Origin: an uncultured Flavobacteriaceae bacterium
GTDB lineage: Bacteria > Bacteroidota > Bacteroidia > Flavobacteriales > Flavobacteriaceae
Reading direction: 5' to 3'
Assembly: GCA_905182295.1 (NCBI GenBank)
Contig: CAJJAZ010000005.1
Location: forward strand, 62,001 to 126,000
DNA: 64,000 nucleotides
Shown here: positions 56,726 to 64,000 of the stretch, piece after piece
How the letters are laid out: each line of letters opens with the position of its first letter
How positions within the stretch are numbered: the first letter of the stretch is position 1
Made by a program: the position numbers and the translations under genes
The notes under the pieces: model-generated
Seen by the model: the letters and a program-made list of their open reading frames with translations, nothing else
Database searches by the model: none
Told to the model about the DNA's origin: nothing

Positions 56726-58030
56726 ATGAAATATTTTTCAATAGACACCCCAAGTTTAAAAGCAAGCTTTAAAGAAGCAGTCATTAAAGGTATAGCTCCA
56801 GACAAAGGATTGTATTATCCAGATCACATTCCTAGCTTAGACGCCAGTTTTTTTGAACGCATAGAAAGCCTTAGTCCAGTAGAAATTGGCCTAGAAGTCA
56901 TGCGTCCTTTTACCAAAGACATTTTAAGTAAAAGTGATTTAAAAAAGATTTTAGAAACTGTATTAGATTTTGATTTTCCAGTGGTATCCCTTACAGAATC
57001 TGTTGGATCTTTGGAATTATTTCACGGACCTACCCTAGCCTTTAAGGATGTTGGAGCGCGTTTTATGGCCCAATGCCTCGGTTTGTTTTCTGAAAAAAAT
57101 CAAGCGCCTATAACCGTATTGGTAGCTACATCTGGAGATACCGGAGGTGCTGTAGCCAATGGGTTTTTAGGGGTAGAAGGTGTAGAGGTAGTGATCTTAT
57201 ACCCCAGCGGTAAAGTGAGTCCTATACAGGAAAAACAACTCACTACCCTGGGACAAAATATTCGAGCTTTAGAAGTAGACGGCACCTTTGATGATTGTCA
57301 AAAAATGGTTAAAACAGCTTTTTTAGATAAAGATATAACAGACCACAAACAACTCACTTCTGCCAATTCAATAAACGTAGCAAGATGGTTACCACAAATG
57401 TTGTACTATTTCTTGGCCTACAAAGCCTTAAAACCCTCCTTAGACAAAAGTGGTAAAGAACTCGTTTTCTCTGTTCCTTCTGGAAACTTTGGAAACATCT
57501 GTGCCGGCATGGTCGCCAGAGAAATGGGACTTCCTGTGACTCACTTTATAGCTGCTACTAATGCCAATAAGGTAGTGCCTAACTTCATGAAGCAGGGGAA
57601 ATACCAACCAGAAAAATCCATTGCTACCATTTCTAATGCCATGGATGTAGGAGACCCTAGCAACTTTGTTAGAATCCTACAAATGAATCAAAACGAACAC
57701 AGCATTTTAGAAAAAGGATTCAGTGCTTTTAGTTTTACAGATGCAGAAACCAAAGAGGCCATGCGTGCTATAGCGCAAGAACACGGCTATACTGCAGAGC
57801 CACACGGGGCAATAGGATATTTAGGGCTTGTAGAATATCAAAAAGACCATCCCAATACCTATGGGGTATTCTTAGAAACCGCACACCCAGTAAAATTCTT
57901 AGAAGTAGTAGAAGAAACCCTGGGTAAGACACTGACCATACCTAAGAAAATTGTAGAGGTATTGTCCAAACAAAAGCAAGCCAGTAAAATTTCTAATTAC
58001 GAGGGACTCAAGGACTTCATAATGCAATAA
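56726..58030 (+). CDS. thrC: Threonine synthase
   Basis: 434-aa PLP enzyme converting O-phosphohomoserine to threonine. The PLP lysine is Lys107 in LAFKDVGARFMA, and the phosphate-binding loop ATSGDTGGAVANG follows. The N-terminal MKYFSIDTPSLKASFKEAV region is that of the long, yeast/E. coli type. Last gene of the thr operon; a minus-strand gene converges 7 bases later. Confidence 0.96.
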   Translation: MKYFSIDTPSLKASFKEAVIKGIAPDKGLYYPDHIPSLDASFFERIESLSPVEIGLEVMRPFTKDILSKSDLKKILETVLDFDFPVVSLTESVGSLELFHGPTLAFKDVGARFMAQCLGLFSEKNQAPITVLVATSGDTGGAVANGFLGVEGVEVVILYPSGKVSPIQEKQLTTLGQNIRALEVDGTFDDCQKMVKTAFLDKDITDHKQLTSANSINVARWLPQMLYYFLAYKALKPSLDKSGKELVFSVPSGNFGNICAGMVAREMGLPVTHFIAATNANKVVPNFMKQGKYQPEKSIATISNAMDVGDPSNFVRILQMNQNEHSILEKGFSAFSFTDAETKEAMRAIAQEHGYTAEPHGAIGYLGLVEYQKDHPNTYGVFLETAHPVKFLEVVEETLGKTLTIPKKIVEVLSKQKQASKISNYEGLKDFIMQ

Positions 58031-58037
58031 GAAATCT

Positions 58038-58919
58038 TCACAAATCAAAAGACAGGCCAAATTCAGCAAACTGAAAGCCTTGCTTTTCAAGATCAATACG
58101 GCCTTGAAATTCAGCATTTCGTGCAGGATTACTATGGTTTAAATGAATAAAATATACTTTTTGACGCTCTTTTAAAGGCAGTGACTCTAAAAGGGCAGCC
58201 GTTTCAGAAACAAAAGGATGTGGCACTTCTGACATAGGTCTTGGCACTTCTCCATCTGCAAAAAAAGTTCCGTCTAAAAAAGCATAATCTACTGTTTCTA
58301 TAAGCGCCGCAATAGAACGATTCCACTTAGACCACTTGTCTATATCTGGAACATACAAAGCAGTTTTATTTTTCCCTTTAATCAAATAACCCACAGTTTC
58401 CGAATATTCATCCCTGTGAGGCACTTTTAAAGGAGTGACTGTTATACTTTGATCTAAAAATACTTCTTGATCTTCTTGCAAAGGAATAAGTGATATATTT
58501 CTCAGGGAAACTAGTTGGTCCCAAGGCCCATTTTTAGACAAAAAATGGGCCATTTTAGGCATGGCGTACACCATAGTCTCTGCAGTATTATGAGCTTCTC
58601 TTCCCAGATGCATGAGCCCTGTATAATGTCCCATATGGGCGTGGGTTAAAAAAATAACCACATTCTTATGACCAGAGACTTCTTTTAAATAATTGGTTTG
58701 TGACACAAAATCTGGCGTAGCGTCAAATATAAAAGATTGATGCTCCCCTACTACGCCTATACTACTTACAAAATCATGGGGCTTTTCAACCGAGCAACAC
58801 AACTTCTCACAGCCCATATGAGGAGCACCACCATCTTGAAGCGTGCCCAAAATATAAAGTGTCTGGCCTATAGTTGCTTCAGAAAAAAAACACAAACAAA
58901 ATATGAGTAAACCCCTCAT
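58038..58919 (-). CDS. Exported MBL-fold metallo-hydrolase (PqqB-like)
   Basis: About 293 aa from the ATG at 58919; an overlapping GTG at 58928 is the alternative. A signal peptide (LLIFCLCFFSEATIG, then Gln) is present. The beginning GTLQDGGAPHMGCEKLCC resembles PqqB-like proteins, with the cysteines possibly binding metal. The MBL motif reads THAHMGHYTGL, so the usual HxHxDH Asp is Gly. Other histidines (for example PHRDEYSE and FIHLNHSNP) are kept. No PQQ synthesis genes are nearby, so the PQQ link is doubtful. It starts next to the stop of the aminopeptidase gene and is probably co-transcribed. Confidence 0.82.
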   Translation of the reverse strand: MRGLLIFCLCFFSEATIGQTLYILGTLQDGGAPHMGCEKLCCSVEKPHDFVSSIGVVGEHQSFIFDATPDFVSQTNYLKEVSGHKNVVIFLTHAHMGHYTGLMHLGREAHNTAETMVYAMPKMAHFLSKNGPWDQLVSLRNISLIPLQEDQEVFLDQSITVTPLKVPHRDEYSETVGYLIKGKNKTALYVPDIDKWSKWNRSIAALIETVDYAFLDGTFFADGEVPRPMSEVPHPFVSETAALLESLPLKERQKVYFIHLNHSNPARNAEFQGRIDLEKQGFQFAEFGLSFDL

Positions 58920-58927
58920 AGCAATCA

Positions 58928-60550
58928 CTAATCTAACGTAGGCAAGCTAAAAGAATCCAAAGGACTTGGAAGTTTCATGGCTGCCTCAATAGCTTCCACA
59001 GAACGTGGTGCCATATGAGAAAGCAATACAGGTCCTTGGTCTGAAATAAGGATGTCGTCTTCAATTCTAACCGCTATACCCCACCACTTAGGGTCGCAAT
59101 CACTGCCCTCTGGAATATAAATTCCTGGCTCTACTGTAATGACTGTATTGGATTTAAAAGGACCATTAGTCCCTTTGTCGTGAACGTCTAATCCTAAATA
59201 GTGAGAAGTCCCATGAGGAAAATACTTTCTAGCTTCACTAGCCTCTTTAATAAGTCCTAAAGAAATAAGCCCTTCCGCTACTACTTTAGAGGCCACAGCT
59301 CCTGGAGCAGAAAATGGCGCACCCACTATACTGGCAGCAATTCCTGCCTCTTGGGCGTTGTAAACAATTTCGTAAATGGCTTTTTGCTCGGGGCTAAACA
59401 CCCCATTCGCTGGAATGGTTCTAGTCACATCTGCCGTATACCCGTGGTATTCAGCACCCAAATCCATGAGCACCAATTCCGCTCCCAGCTGAGGCTTATT
59501 ATTCTCTATATAGTGTAAAATACAACCGTTATTACCACCACCTACAATAGAAGGATAGCCCTCGTATTCTGCGCCGTATTTCTTATATACATACTCATGC
59601 ACGCCTTGCACTTCCGTTTCAGACATGCCTGGATGCATGGCTTTCATGACCTCCAATTGGCCTATGGCCGATATCTCAATAGCCTTCTTCAAAAGCGCCA
59701 TTTCCTCCGGTAATTTGGTCTCTCTCAAACCACTCATAATACGATCAAGACCCTCCAAATCAAAGTTGTATTGGCTTAAAGCAATGTTAACCGCTGTTTT
59801 AGCACGGTCTAATATTTTCTGGTTATCACCGACTCTAGCAGCGGCCATAAAGTCTTTAATATAGGGGTCTTCTGACAATGAAGGATCCATTCTAGCATAA
59901 CGATCCAACAACTTCACTACTTTATCCGTCTGTTCAACTGGGGTGGATTGTATCAGTGTATATGCCTGCTGGCGGGTAGCGTTATAATTAGAAGGAAACC
60001 CTATTTTATTTTTAAAAGATTTGACCAGATCGAATAGATCTGCACCATCTCTAGTGTCTCTGTAATCGTTCTTGAAATTATAAAACAATAGCTTATCAAA
60101 AGATTTAAAATCAATATCTAAAGCAGCAAATTCACTGCCATTAAATGCAGATTCAAAGCCCAAAGTGGCTATGGTACCTTCTACCCCTAACCTCCTTCCA
60201 TTCCACTGCTCCGCAAGGGCATTGCGCTCTTGCACAAAAATTAATTCTTTATAAGTAGTCCCGTCTGGGGTAGTTTGTGGCGAAGAGAATAACAACAAGA
60301 TCGCATGGGGTTCATTATAACCGGTGAGGTAATGAAAATTTGGATCTTGGTGGTATATATAATCTACATCATTGGCCCTATTTCTCACTGGATTAGAAAA
60401 CAATACAGCTACAGCATTGGCTGGCATTTCTGCCCTAAAAGCATCTCTACGGCCTTTGTGAAAATCAGAAGTTAAGTAATCGGTCGGAAGCTGCTGTGCA
60501 GACATGACCAAGGTAAATAAGGGTGCTAAGAAAAATAAAAATACTTTCAT
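58928..60550 (-). CDS. Exported aminopeptidase P family protein (Xaa-Pro aminopeptidase)
   Basis: 540-aa M24B metallopeptidase releasing N-terminal residues before proline. It has a signal peptide (FLFFLAPLFTLVMSA, then Gln), an N-terminal creatinase-like domain (about residues 25-190), and a pita-bread catalytic domain with metal ligands in MDLGAEYHGYTADVTRT, HGTSHYLGLDVHD and TVEPGIY, plus a late RIEDDI Glu. Location is expected to be periplasmic. It lies upstream of the MBL-fold gene. Confidence 0.92.
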   Translation of the reverse strand: MKVFLFFLAPLFTLVMSAQQLPTDYLTSDFHKGRRDAFRAEMPANAVAVLFSNPVRNRANDVDYIYHQDPNFHYLTGYNEPHAILLLFSSPQTTPDGTTYKELIFVQERNALAEQWNGRRLGVEGTIATLGFESAFNGSEFAALDIDFKSFDKLLFYNFKNDYRDTRDGADLFDLVKSFKNKIGFPSNYNATRQQAYTLIQSTPVEQTDKVVKLLDRYARMDPSLSEDPYIKDFMAAARVGDNQKILDRAKTAVNIALSQYNFDLEGLDRIMSGLRETKLPEEMALLKKAIEISAIGQLEVMKAMHPGMSETEVQGVHEYVYKKYGAEYEGYPSIVGGGNNGCILHYIENNKPQLGAELVLMDLGAEYHGYTADVTRTIPANGVFSPEQKAIYEIVYNAQEAGIAASIVGAPFSAPGAVASKVVAEGLISLGLIKEASEARKYFPHGTSHYLGLDVHDKGTNGPFKSNTVITVEPGIYIPEGSDCDPKWWGIAVRIEDDILISDQGPVLLSHMAPRSVEAIEAAMKLPSPLDSFSLPTLD

Positions 60551-60669
60551 AATGATCGTTTAAATAAGGTTAAATGTACTAAAATATAGGGAAGTAAAAA
60601 AAGGGCATTGTTTGGATAAAACTGTGGTATATTGTCTAAGAAATAAATACTTTTACAAAAAATATTTGC

Positions 60670-61755
60670 ATGAGAAATACTGCCCTTACCTCCGTACACG
60701 AATCCCTTGGTGCCAAGATCGTTCCTTTTGCTGGTTATAATATGCCTGTCTCTTATGAAGGCATTAATATAGAACACGAAACGGTAAGAAAAGGCGTGGG
60801 TGTTTTTGACGTCTCACATATGGGGGAATTTTTAGTAGAAGGCCCTACAGCCTTTAACCTACTTCAGAAAGTCACTTCCAATGAGGTGGCCAACTTAAAG
60901 CCTGGTAAAGCACAATACAGCTGTTTTCCAAATGAAACTGGAGGTATAGTAGACGACCTTATTGTATACATGCTAGCCCCAGAAAAATATTTATTAGTCG
61001 TAAATGCTTCAAATATAGACAAGGATTGGGCGCACATAAACAAATACAATGAAACCTTTAAAACAAATCTAAGAAACCTATCAGATGACTATTCTCTTTT
61101 AGCCATTCAAGGGCCAAAAGCAGTAGAAGCCATGCAGTCACTTACGACCATTTCTTTGGCAGATATTCCATTCTACCATTTTGAGGTAGGCCCTTTTGCG
61201 GGTATTGAAAATGTTATTATCTCTGCAACTGGTTATACCGGTTCAGGAGGATTTGAAATTTATTGCAAGAATGAAGAAGCTGCGCAGCTTTGGGATAAAG
61301 TTTTTGAAGCAGGTGCTTCTTATGGCATTAAACCTGTAGGCTTAGCGGCTAGAGACACCTTAAGATTAGAAATGGGCTATTGCCTTTACGGAAACGATAT
61401 TAATGACCAAACCTCTCCATTAGAAGCGGGATTGGGTTGGATTACTAAGTTTTCAAAAGATTTTGTGAACGCTGCGGCATTGGCTGCGCAAAAAGAAGCA
61501 GGTGTTCAAAGAAAACTCGTGGCTTTTGCATTGGAAGACAGGGGTATTCCTAGACATGATTATCCAATTGTAGACGCCCAAGGAAATGAGATAGGGGTCG
61601 TTACCTCTGGCACCATGTCTCCCTCTTTAGGAATTGGAATTGGCCTTGGATATGTCACTTTAGACCACAGCAAAATAGACAGTGAAATCTTTGTTCAAAT
61701 CAGAAAAAAAGCCCTTAAAGCTTCTGTGGTAAAACTTCCATTTTATAAGGGATAA
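60670..61755 (+). CDS. gcvT: Glycine cleavage system T protein (aminomethyltransferase)
   Basis: 361-aa tetrahydrofolate-dependent enzyme that releases ammonia and passes the methylene group to tetrahydrofolate. The conserved [10 protein letters not shown] with the catalytic Asp-region, [23 protein letters not shown] and [20 protein letters not shown] are all present, ending in the [11 protein letters not shown] domain. The other gcv genes are not in this window, as is common in Bacteroidetes. The upstream 120 bases show no glycine-riboswitch-like structure that I could recognise. Confidence 0.96.
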   Translation: MRNTALTSVHESLGAKIVPFAGYNMPVSYEGINIEHETVRKGVGVFDVSHMGEFLVEGPTAFNLLQKVTSNEVANLKPGKAQYSCFPNETGGIVDDLIVYMLAPEKYLLVVNASNIDKDWAHINKYNETFKTNLRNLSDDYSLLAIQGPKAVEAMQSLTTISLADIPFYHFEVGPFAGIENVIISATGYTGSGGFEIYCKNEEAAQLWDKVFEAGASYGIKPVGLAARDTLRLEMGYCLYGNDINDQTSPLEAGLGWITKFSKDFVNAAALAAQKEAGVQRKLVAFALEDRGIPRHDYPIVDAQGNEIGVVTSGTMSPSLGIGIGLGYVTLDHSKIDSEIFVQIRKKALKASVVKLPFYKG

Positions 61756-61776
61756 TACATAAATAACGACAGGCTT

Positions 61777-62592
61777 TTGAAAGTTAAAAAGATTTTTATT
61801 TTTGGAGCCAGTGGTTTTATTGGAGGACTTCTCTATAAACAATTCAATAGGTTTTACAACACCATGGGTACTTATTGCACCCAAGAAAATACCTATGGAA
61901 ACAACCATAAATTCACTTCATTTAATGTCGCAGAAGACAGTGCCTATGAACTTTTAGAAAGTGTTGGCCCTAGCGTTATCATTTCAGTAATAAGAGGTCC
62001 TTTTGACGCACTGATCACCATGCACAACCATTTGACACAATACGCGAATGATTTTGGTTGTAAACTGGTATTTCTCTCCTCTGCAAATGTGTTTGACGCC
62101 TACAGCAAATACCCGTCTTATGAATTTGACAAAACACTTTCTGAAAGTGTCTATGGCAGGTTTCAGATTAAGATTGAACACAGCCTTCAAAAACTCCCCA
62201 AGGAAAATCTATTACTACTAAGGGTCCCAATGGTATTTGGATCTCAATCTCCCCGAGTAAAGGAGATTAAACAACTTATTTTAGACAAGGCACCTATAGA
62301 AGTATTCCCCAACCTAATCATCAATGTGTCTAATGGGGAAAAACTATGCCAACAAATCTTATTATTACTCAATCAGGATAGGTTTGGGACATACCACTTG
62401 GGAAGTTCAGACCTAGTCCCTCATGAAGAATTTATTCAAGAAATTGTACACAAACTACGTATAGGAAACCCTGTGTATAAGAGAATATACACCACCAATG
62501 ACAATAGATACTTAGCTGTATTGTCTAAAGACAACCCGCTACCAGAAGAAATTACGCACAGTTATAAGGATTGCTTAGACGCACATTATTAG
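61777..62592 (+). CDS. NAD-dependent epimerase / RmlD-like sugar-nucleotide reductase family protein
   Basis: 271-aa SDR-type protein. The NAD motif GASGFIGG starts near residue 9, the middle has a VFLSSANVFD strand, and VPMVFG follows, resembling RmlD-like dTDP-sugar reductases. The catalytic Tyr-x3-Lys is not obvious; YGRFQIK may represent it. The start is TTG at 61777, 21 bases after gcvT. Substrate unknown. Confidence 0.75.
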   Translation: MKVKKIFIFGASGFIGGLLYKQFNRFYNTMGTYCTQENTYGNNHKFTSFNVAEDSAYELLESVGPSVIISVIRGPFDALITMHNHLTQYANDFGCKLVFLSSANVFDAYSKYPSYEFDKTLSESVYGRFQIKIEHSLQKLPKENLLLLRVPMVFGSQSPRVKEIKQLILDKAPIEVFPNLIINVSNGEKLCQQILLLLNQDRFGTYHLGSSDLVPHEEFIQEIVHKLRIGNPVYKRIYTTNDNRYLAVLSKDNPLPEEITHSYKDCLDAHY

Positions 62593-62623
62593 TTTATACT
62601 ATATTTACAAAAAACACATCTTC

Positions 62624-62914
62624 ATGGAAAAATTAACAGAAGTACAAATAGGAGAAAAATTAAAATCACTACCCCATTGGACCTATGCAGATGGTTATTT
62701 GGTGAGCACTTTTCAATTTAATGACTTTAAAGAATGTTTCTCTGCCATGTCTAGAATTGCTTTTGAGTGTGAATCTCACGGACACCACCCAGACTGGAGC
62801 AATCGTTACAATAGACTGCTCATTAAGCTGATCACTCATGATGTAAAAGGAATCACTCAAAAAGACTTTGACCTAGCCGGAAGCATTGAAGAATGTATGA
62901 TAAGCAAAGGGTGA
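62624..62914 (+). CDS. 4a-hydroxytetrahydrobiopterin dehydratase (pterin-4a-carbinolamine dehydratase)
   Basis: 96-aa PCD/DCoH-family protein that dehydrates 4a-hydroxytetrahydropterin in aromatic amino acid hydroxylation or folate recycling. The signature ESHGHHPDW (residues 50-58), a tyrosine at 62 and THD at 71-73 supply the three catalytic histidines. No aromatic hydroxylase lies nearby. Confidence 0.95.
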   Translation: MEKLTEVQIGEKLKSLPHWTYADGYLVSTFQFNDFKECFSAMSRIAFECESHGHHPDWSNRYNRLLIKLITHDVKGITQKDFDLAGSIEECMISKG

Positions 62915-62921
62915 AAAATAT

Positions 62922-62929
62922 TAAATTTG
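62922..62929 (+). promoter_or_regulatory. Candidate -7 promoter box for the YebC-family gene
   Basis: TAAATTTG matches TANNTTTG, 27 bases before the ATG at 62957. No -33 TTG at standard spacing. Confidence 0.45.
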
Positions 62930-62956
62930 TCACGTTAATTACAAAACACAACTACT

Positions 62957-63670
62957 ATGGGAAGAGCTTTTGAATTTAGAAAAGCACGAAAAATGAAACG
63001 TTGGTCTGCCATGTCTAAGGCCTTTACCAGAATTGGCAAAGACATTGTAATGGCAGTTAAAGAGGGTGGTCCTGATCCAGACTCCAATTCCAAACTAAGG
63101 GCTGTCATTCAAAATGCCAAGTCTGTAAATATGCCTAAGGACAATGTAGAGCGTGCTATAAAAAGAGCTTCTGACAAAAGTTTGGGTGATTATAAAGAAG
63201 TATTGTTTGAGGGCTACGCTCCTCATGGTATTGCCATACTAGTAGAAACCGCTACTGACAACAACACCAGAACAGTAGCCAATATTAGAAGTTACTTCAA
63301 TAAGTGCAACGGAAGCATGGGAACCTCAGGTTCTGTAGAATTTATGTTTGACCACACTTGTAATTTTAGGATCCCAGCAGCAGATCTAGATCCGGAGGAA
63401 TTGGAATTAGAACTGATCGATTTTGGTGCAGAAGAGGTTTTTGTAGACGAAGAAGATGGTATCTTAATCTACGCTCCATTTGAAAGCTTTGGTGCCATTC
63501 AAAAGGAATTAGAAACCAGAGGTCTTGAAATCTTATCTTCAGGGTTTGAGCGCATTCCTCAAGTGACCAAACAACTCAGTGAAGAAGAAGCTGCAGACGT
63601 AGAAAAACTCCTTGAAAAAATTGAAGAAGACGACGATGTTCAAAACGTGTATCATTCTATGCAGGAATAA
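62957..63670 (+). CDS. YebC/PmpR family protein
   Basis: 237-aa protein of the TACO1/YebC family. The start MGRAFEFRKARKMKRWSAMSK, the VNMPKDNVERAIKRA segment, and YEGYAPHG-like FEGYAPHGIAILVE match the family, which has been described both as transcriptional regulators and as a factor relieving ribosome stalling. The role here is inferred from homology. A bidirectional terminator follows. Confidence 0.93.
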   Translation: MGRAFEFRKARKMKRWSAMSKAFTRIGKDIVMAVKEGGPDPDSNSKLRAVIQNAKSVNMPKDNVERAIKRASDKSLGDYKEVLFEGYAPHGIAILVETATDNNTRTVANIRSYFNKCNGSMGTSGSVEFMFDHTCNFRIPAADLDPEELELELIDFGAEEVFVDEEDGILIYAPFESFGAIQKELETRGLEILSSGFERIPQVTKQLSEEEAADVEKLLEKIEEDDDVQNVYHSMQE

Positions 63671-63688
63671 TTTTCTTGTGTTCAATGT

Positions 63689-63724
63689 AAAAAAAAGCAG
63701 GGCCAATGGCCCTGCTTTTTTTTT
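63689..63724. terminator. Bidirectional terminator after the YebC-family gene
   Basis: A perfect 8-bp GC-rich stem (GCAGGGCC/GGCCCTGC, loop AAT) flanked by a run of eight A and a run of T. Serves the YebC-family gene and the convergent acyltransferase gene. Confidence 0.88.
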
Positions 63725-64000
63725 ATGACTTAGCAAAGAAACTCTGTTCCCGGTTCTTGCCTAGTGCGCCCTCAAAAAATGTTTCGTAGGTCTTAAAGTC
63801 TTCCTTCATATGATCTGTAGGCCAATGAGGATCGGAAATTTTGATTTCTTTTTTTCCGTAATCAAAAGTAATTAATACCAAAGGCACTCCTGCTGTTTTA
63901 GCAATATAATAAAATCCCGTTTTCCATTGGTCTACTCTTTTTCTAGTTCCCTCAGGTGAAAGTGCCAATCTGAACACATCTCTTTCTTTGAAAAGTTGCG
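63723..64000 (-). CDS. 1-acyl-sn-glycerol-3-phosphate acyltransferase family protein (partial)
   Basis: The 5' part is cut by the window edge; the frame is open to base 64000. The visible 91 residues include FRLALSPEGTRKR, the EGTR box of PlsC-type acyltransferases that binds the phosphate of the acceptor, and a KTGFYYIAKTAGVPLV stretch typical of block IV. The catalytic HX4D box must lie beyond the window. It would acylate lysophospholipids or a related acceptor at the inner membrane. A GTG at 63977 is not the true start, because the frame continues. Confidence 0.85.
   Translation of the reverse strand, partial: QLFKERDVFRLALSPEGTRKRVDQWKTGFYYIAKTAGVPLVLITFDYGKKEIKISDPHWPTDHMKEDFKTYETFFEGALGKNREQSFFAKS

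Noticed and set aside
60551-60669. Possible glycine riboswitch before gcvT
   Set aside because: The 119 bases are AT-rich and show none of the conserved glycine aptamer segments.

Overview
The window is an ordinary stretch of chromosome from a member of the Bacteroidetes, most likely a marine or environmental Flavobacteriaceae species. Four things point there. Many genes are preceded by the Bacteroidetes -7 promoter box TANNTTTG, and ribosome binding sites are weak. TTG start codons recur. The gene set is typical: bacillithiol synthase BshA, a fused aspartate kinase/homoserine dehydrogenase, large TamB and LptD homologues, and a stand-alone MCE protein beside Fe-S oxidoreductases. Base composition is AT-rich. 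I see no phage, IS element, integrase, CRISPR array or rRNA, and coding density is high.

Layout. 1-525 is an AT-rich region in which I find no gene. 526-6657 is a small accessory block: a sterol desaturase/fatty acid hydroxylase family protein, a DUF2237 gene and a lipoprotein with an InlB-type repeat, a membrane-anchored AraC-type regulator, and a penicillin/AHL acylase. 6764-10473 holds three nucleotide-sugar genes (a UDP-glucuronate epimerase-type protein and two UDP-sugar dehydrogenases) that feed surface polysaccharide synthesis. 10497-21255 is an envelope block on the minus strand: bacillithiol synthase, GH3 hexosaminidase, a conserved small protein, two Fe-S oxidoreductase subunits, an MCE protein and an amidase, with LptD divergent from it. 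21368-24737 has RidA, then pfkA-gap and a BadF-type kinase. 24880-33329 has TamB and, divergently, tsaD-rsmE-AI-2E permease-methyltransferase. 33326-41549 holds a GMC dehydrogenase with its small subunit, a DUF255 thioredoxin-fold protein, a MscS channel, a methyltransferase, two DoxX-like proteins and a VF530 protein.

41665-42121 is a compact tRNA operon (Ser-GCT, Pro-TGG, Arg-TCT) with a good promoter and terminator. 42166-52991 contains a PgpH-type HD phosphodiesterase, a thiolase, an NlpC/P60 protein that lacks its catalytic cysteine, a TPR protein, gyrA and clpC. 53150-58030 is the complete threonine operon thrA-thrB-thrC, preceded by a promoter and a 28-codon threonine-rich reading frame that looks like an attenuation leader peptide. 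58038-64000 carries a metallo-beta-lactamase-fold protein, aminopeptidase P, gcvT, an epimerase, a pterin-4a-carbinolamine dehydratase, a YebC-family protein and the 3' part of a PlsC-type acyltransferase cut by the window edge.

The most interesting signals are regulatory or concern single proteins: the putative threonine leader peptide, an intrinsic terminator inside the leader of the lipoprotein gene, the C40 pseudoenzyme, the close divergent tamB/tsaD arrangement with a TTG start, the LptD start codon lying inside a -7 box, and a CxxCxxCxxxC cluster in the GMC oxidoreductase. I found no convincing new multi-gene system.
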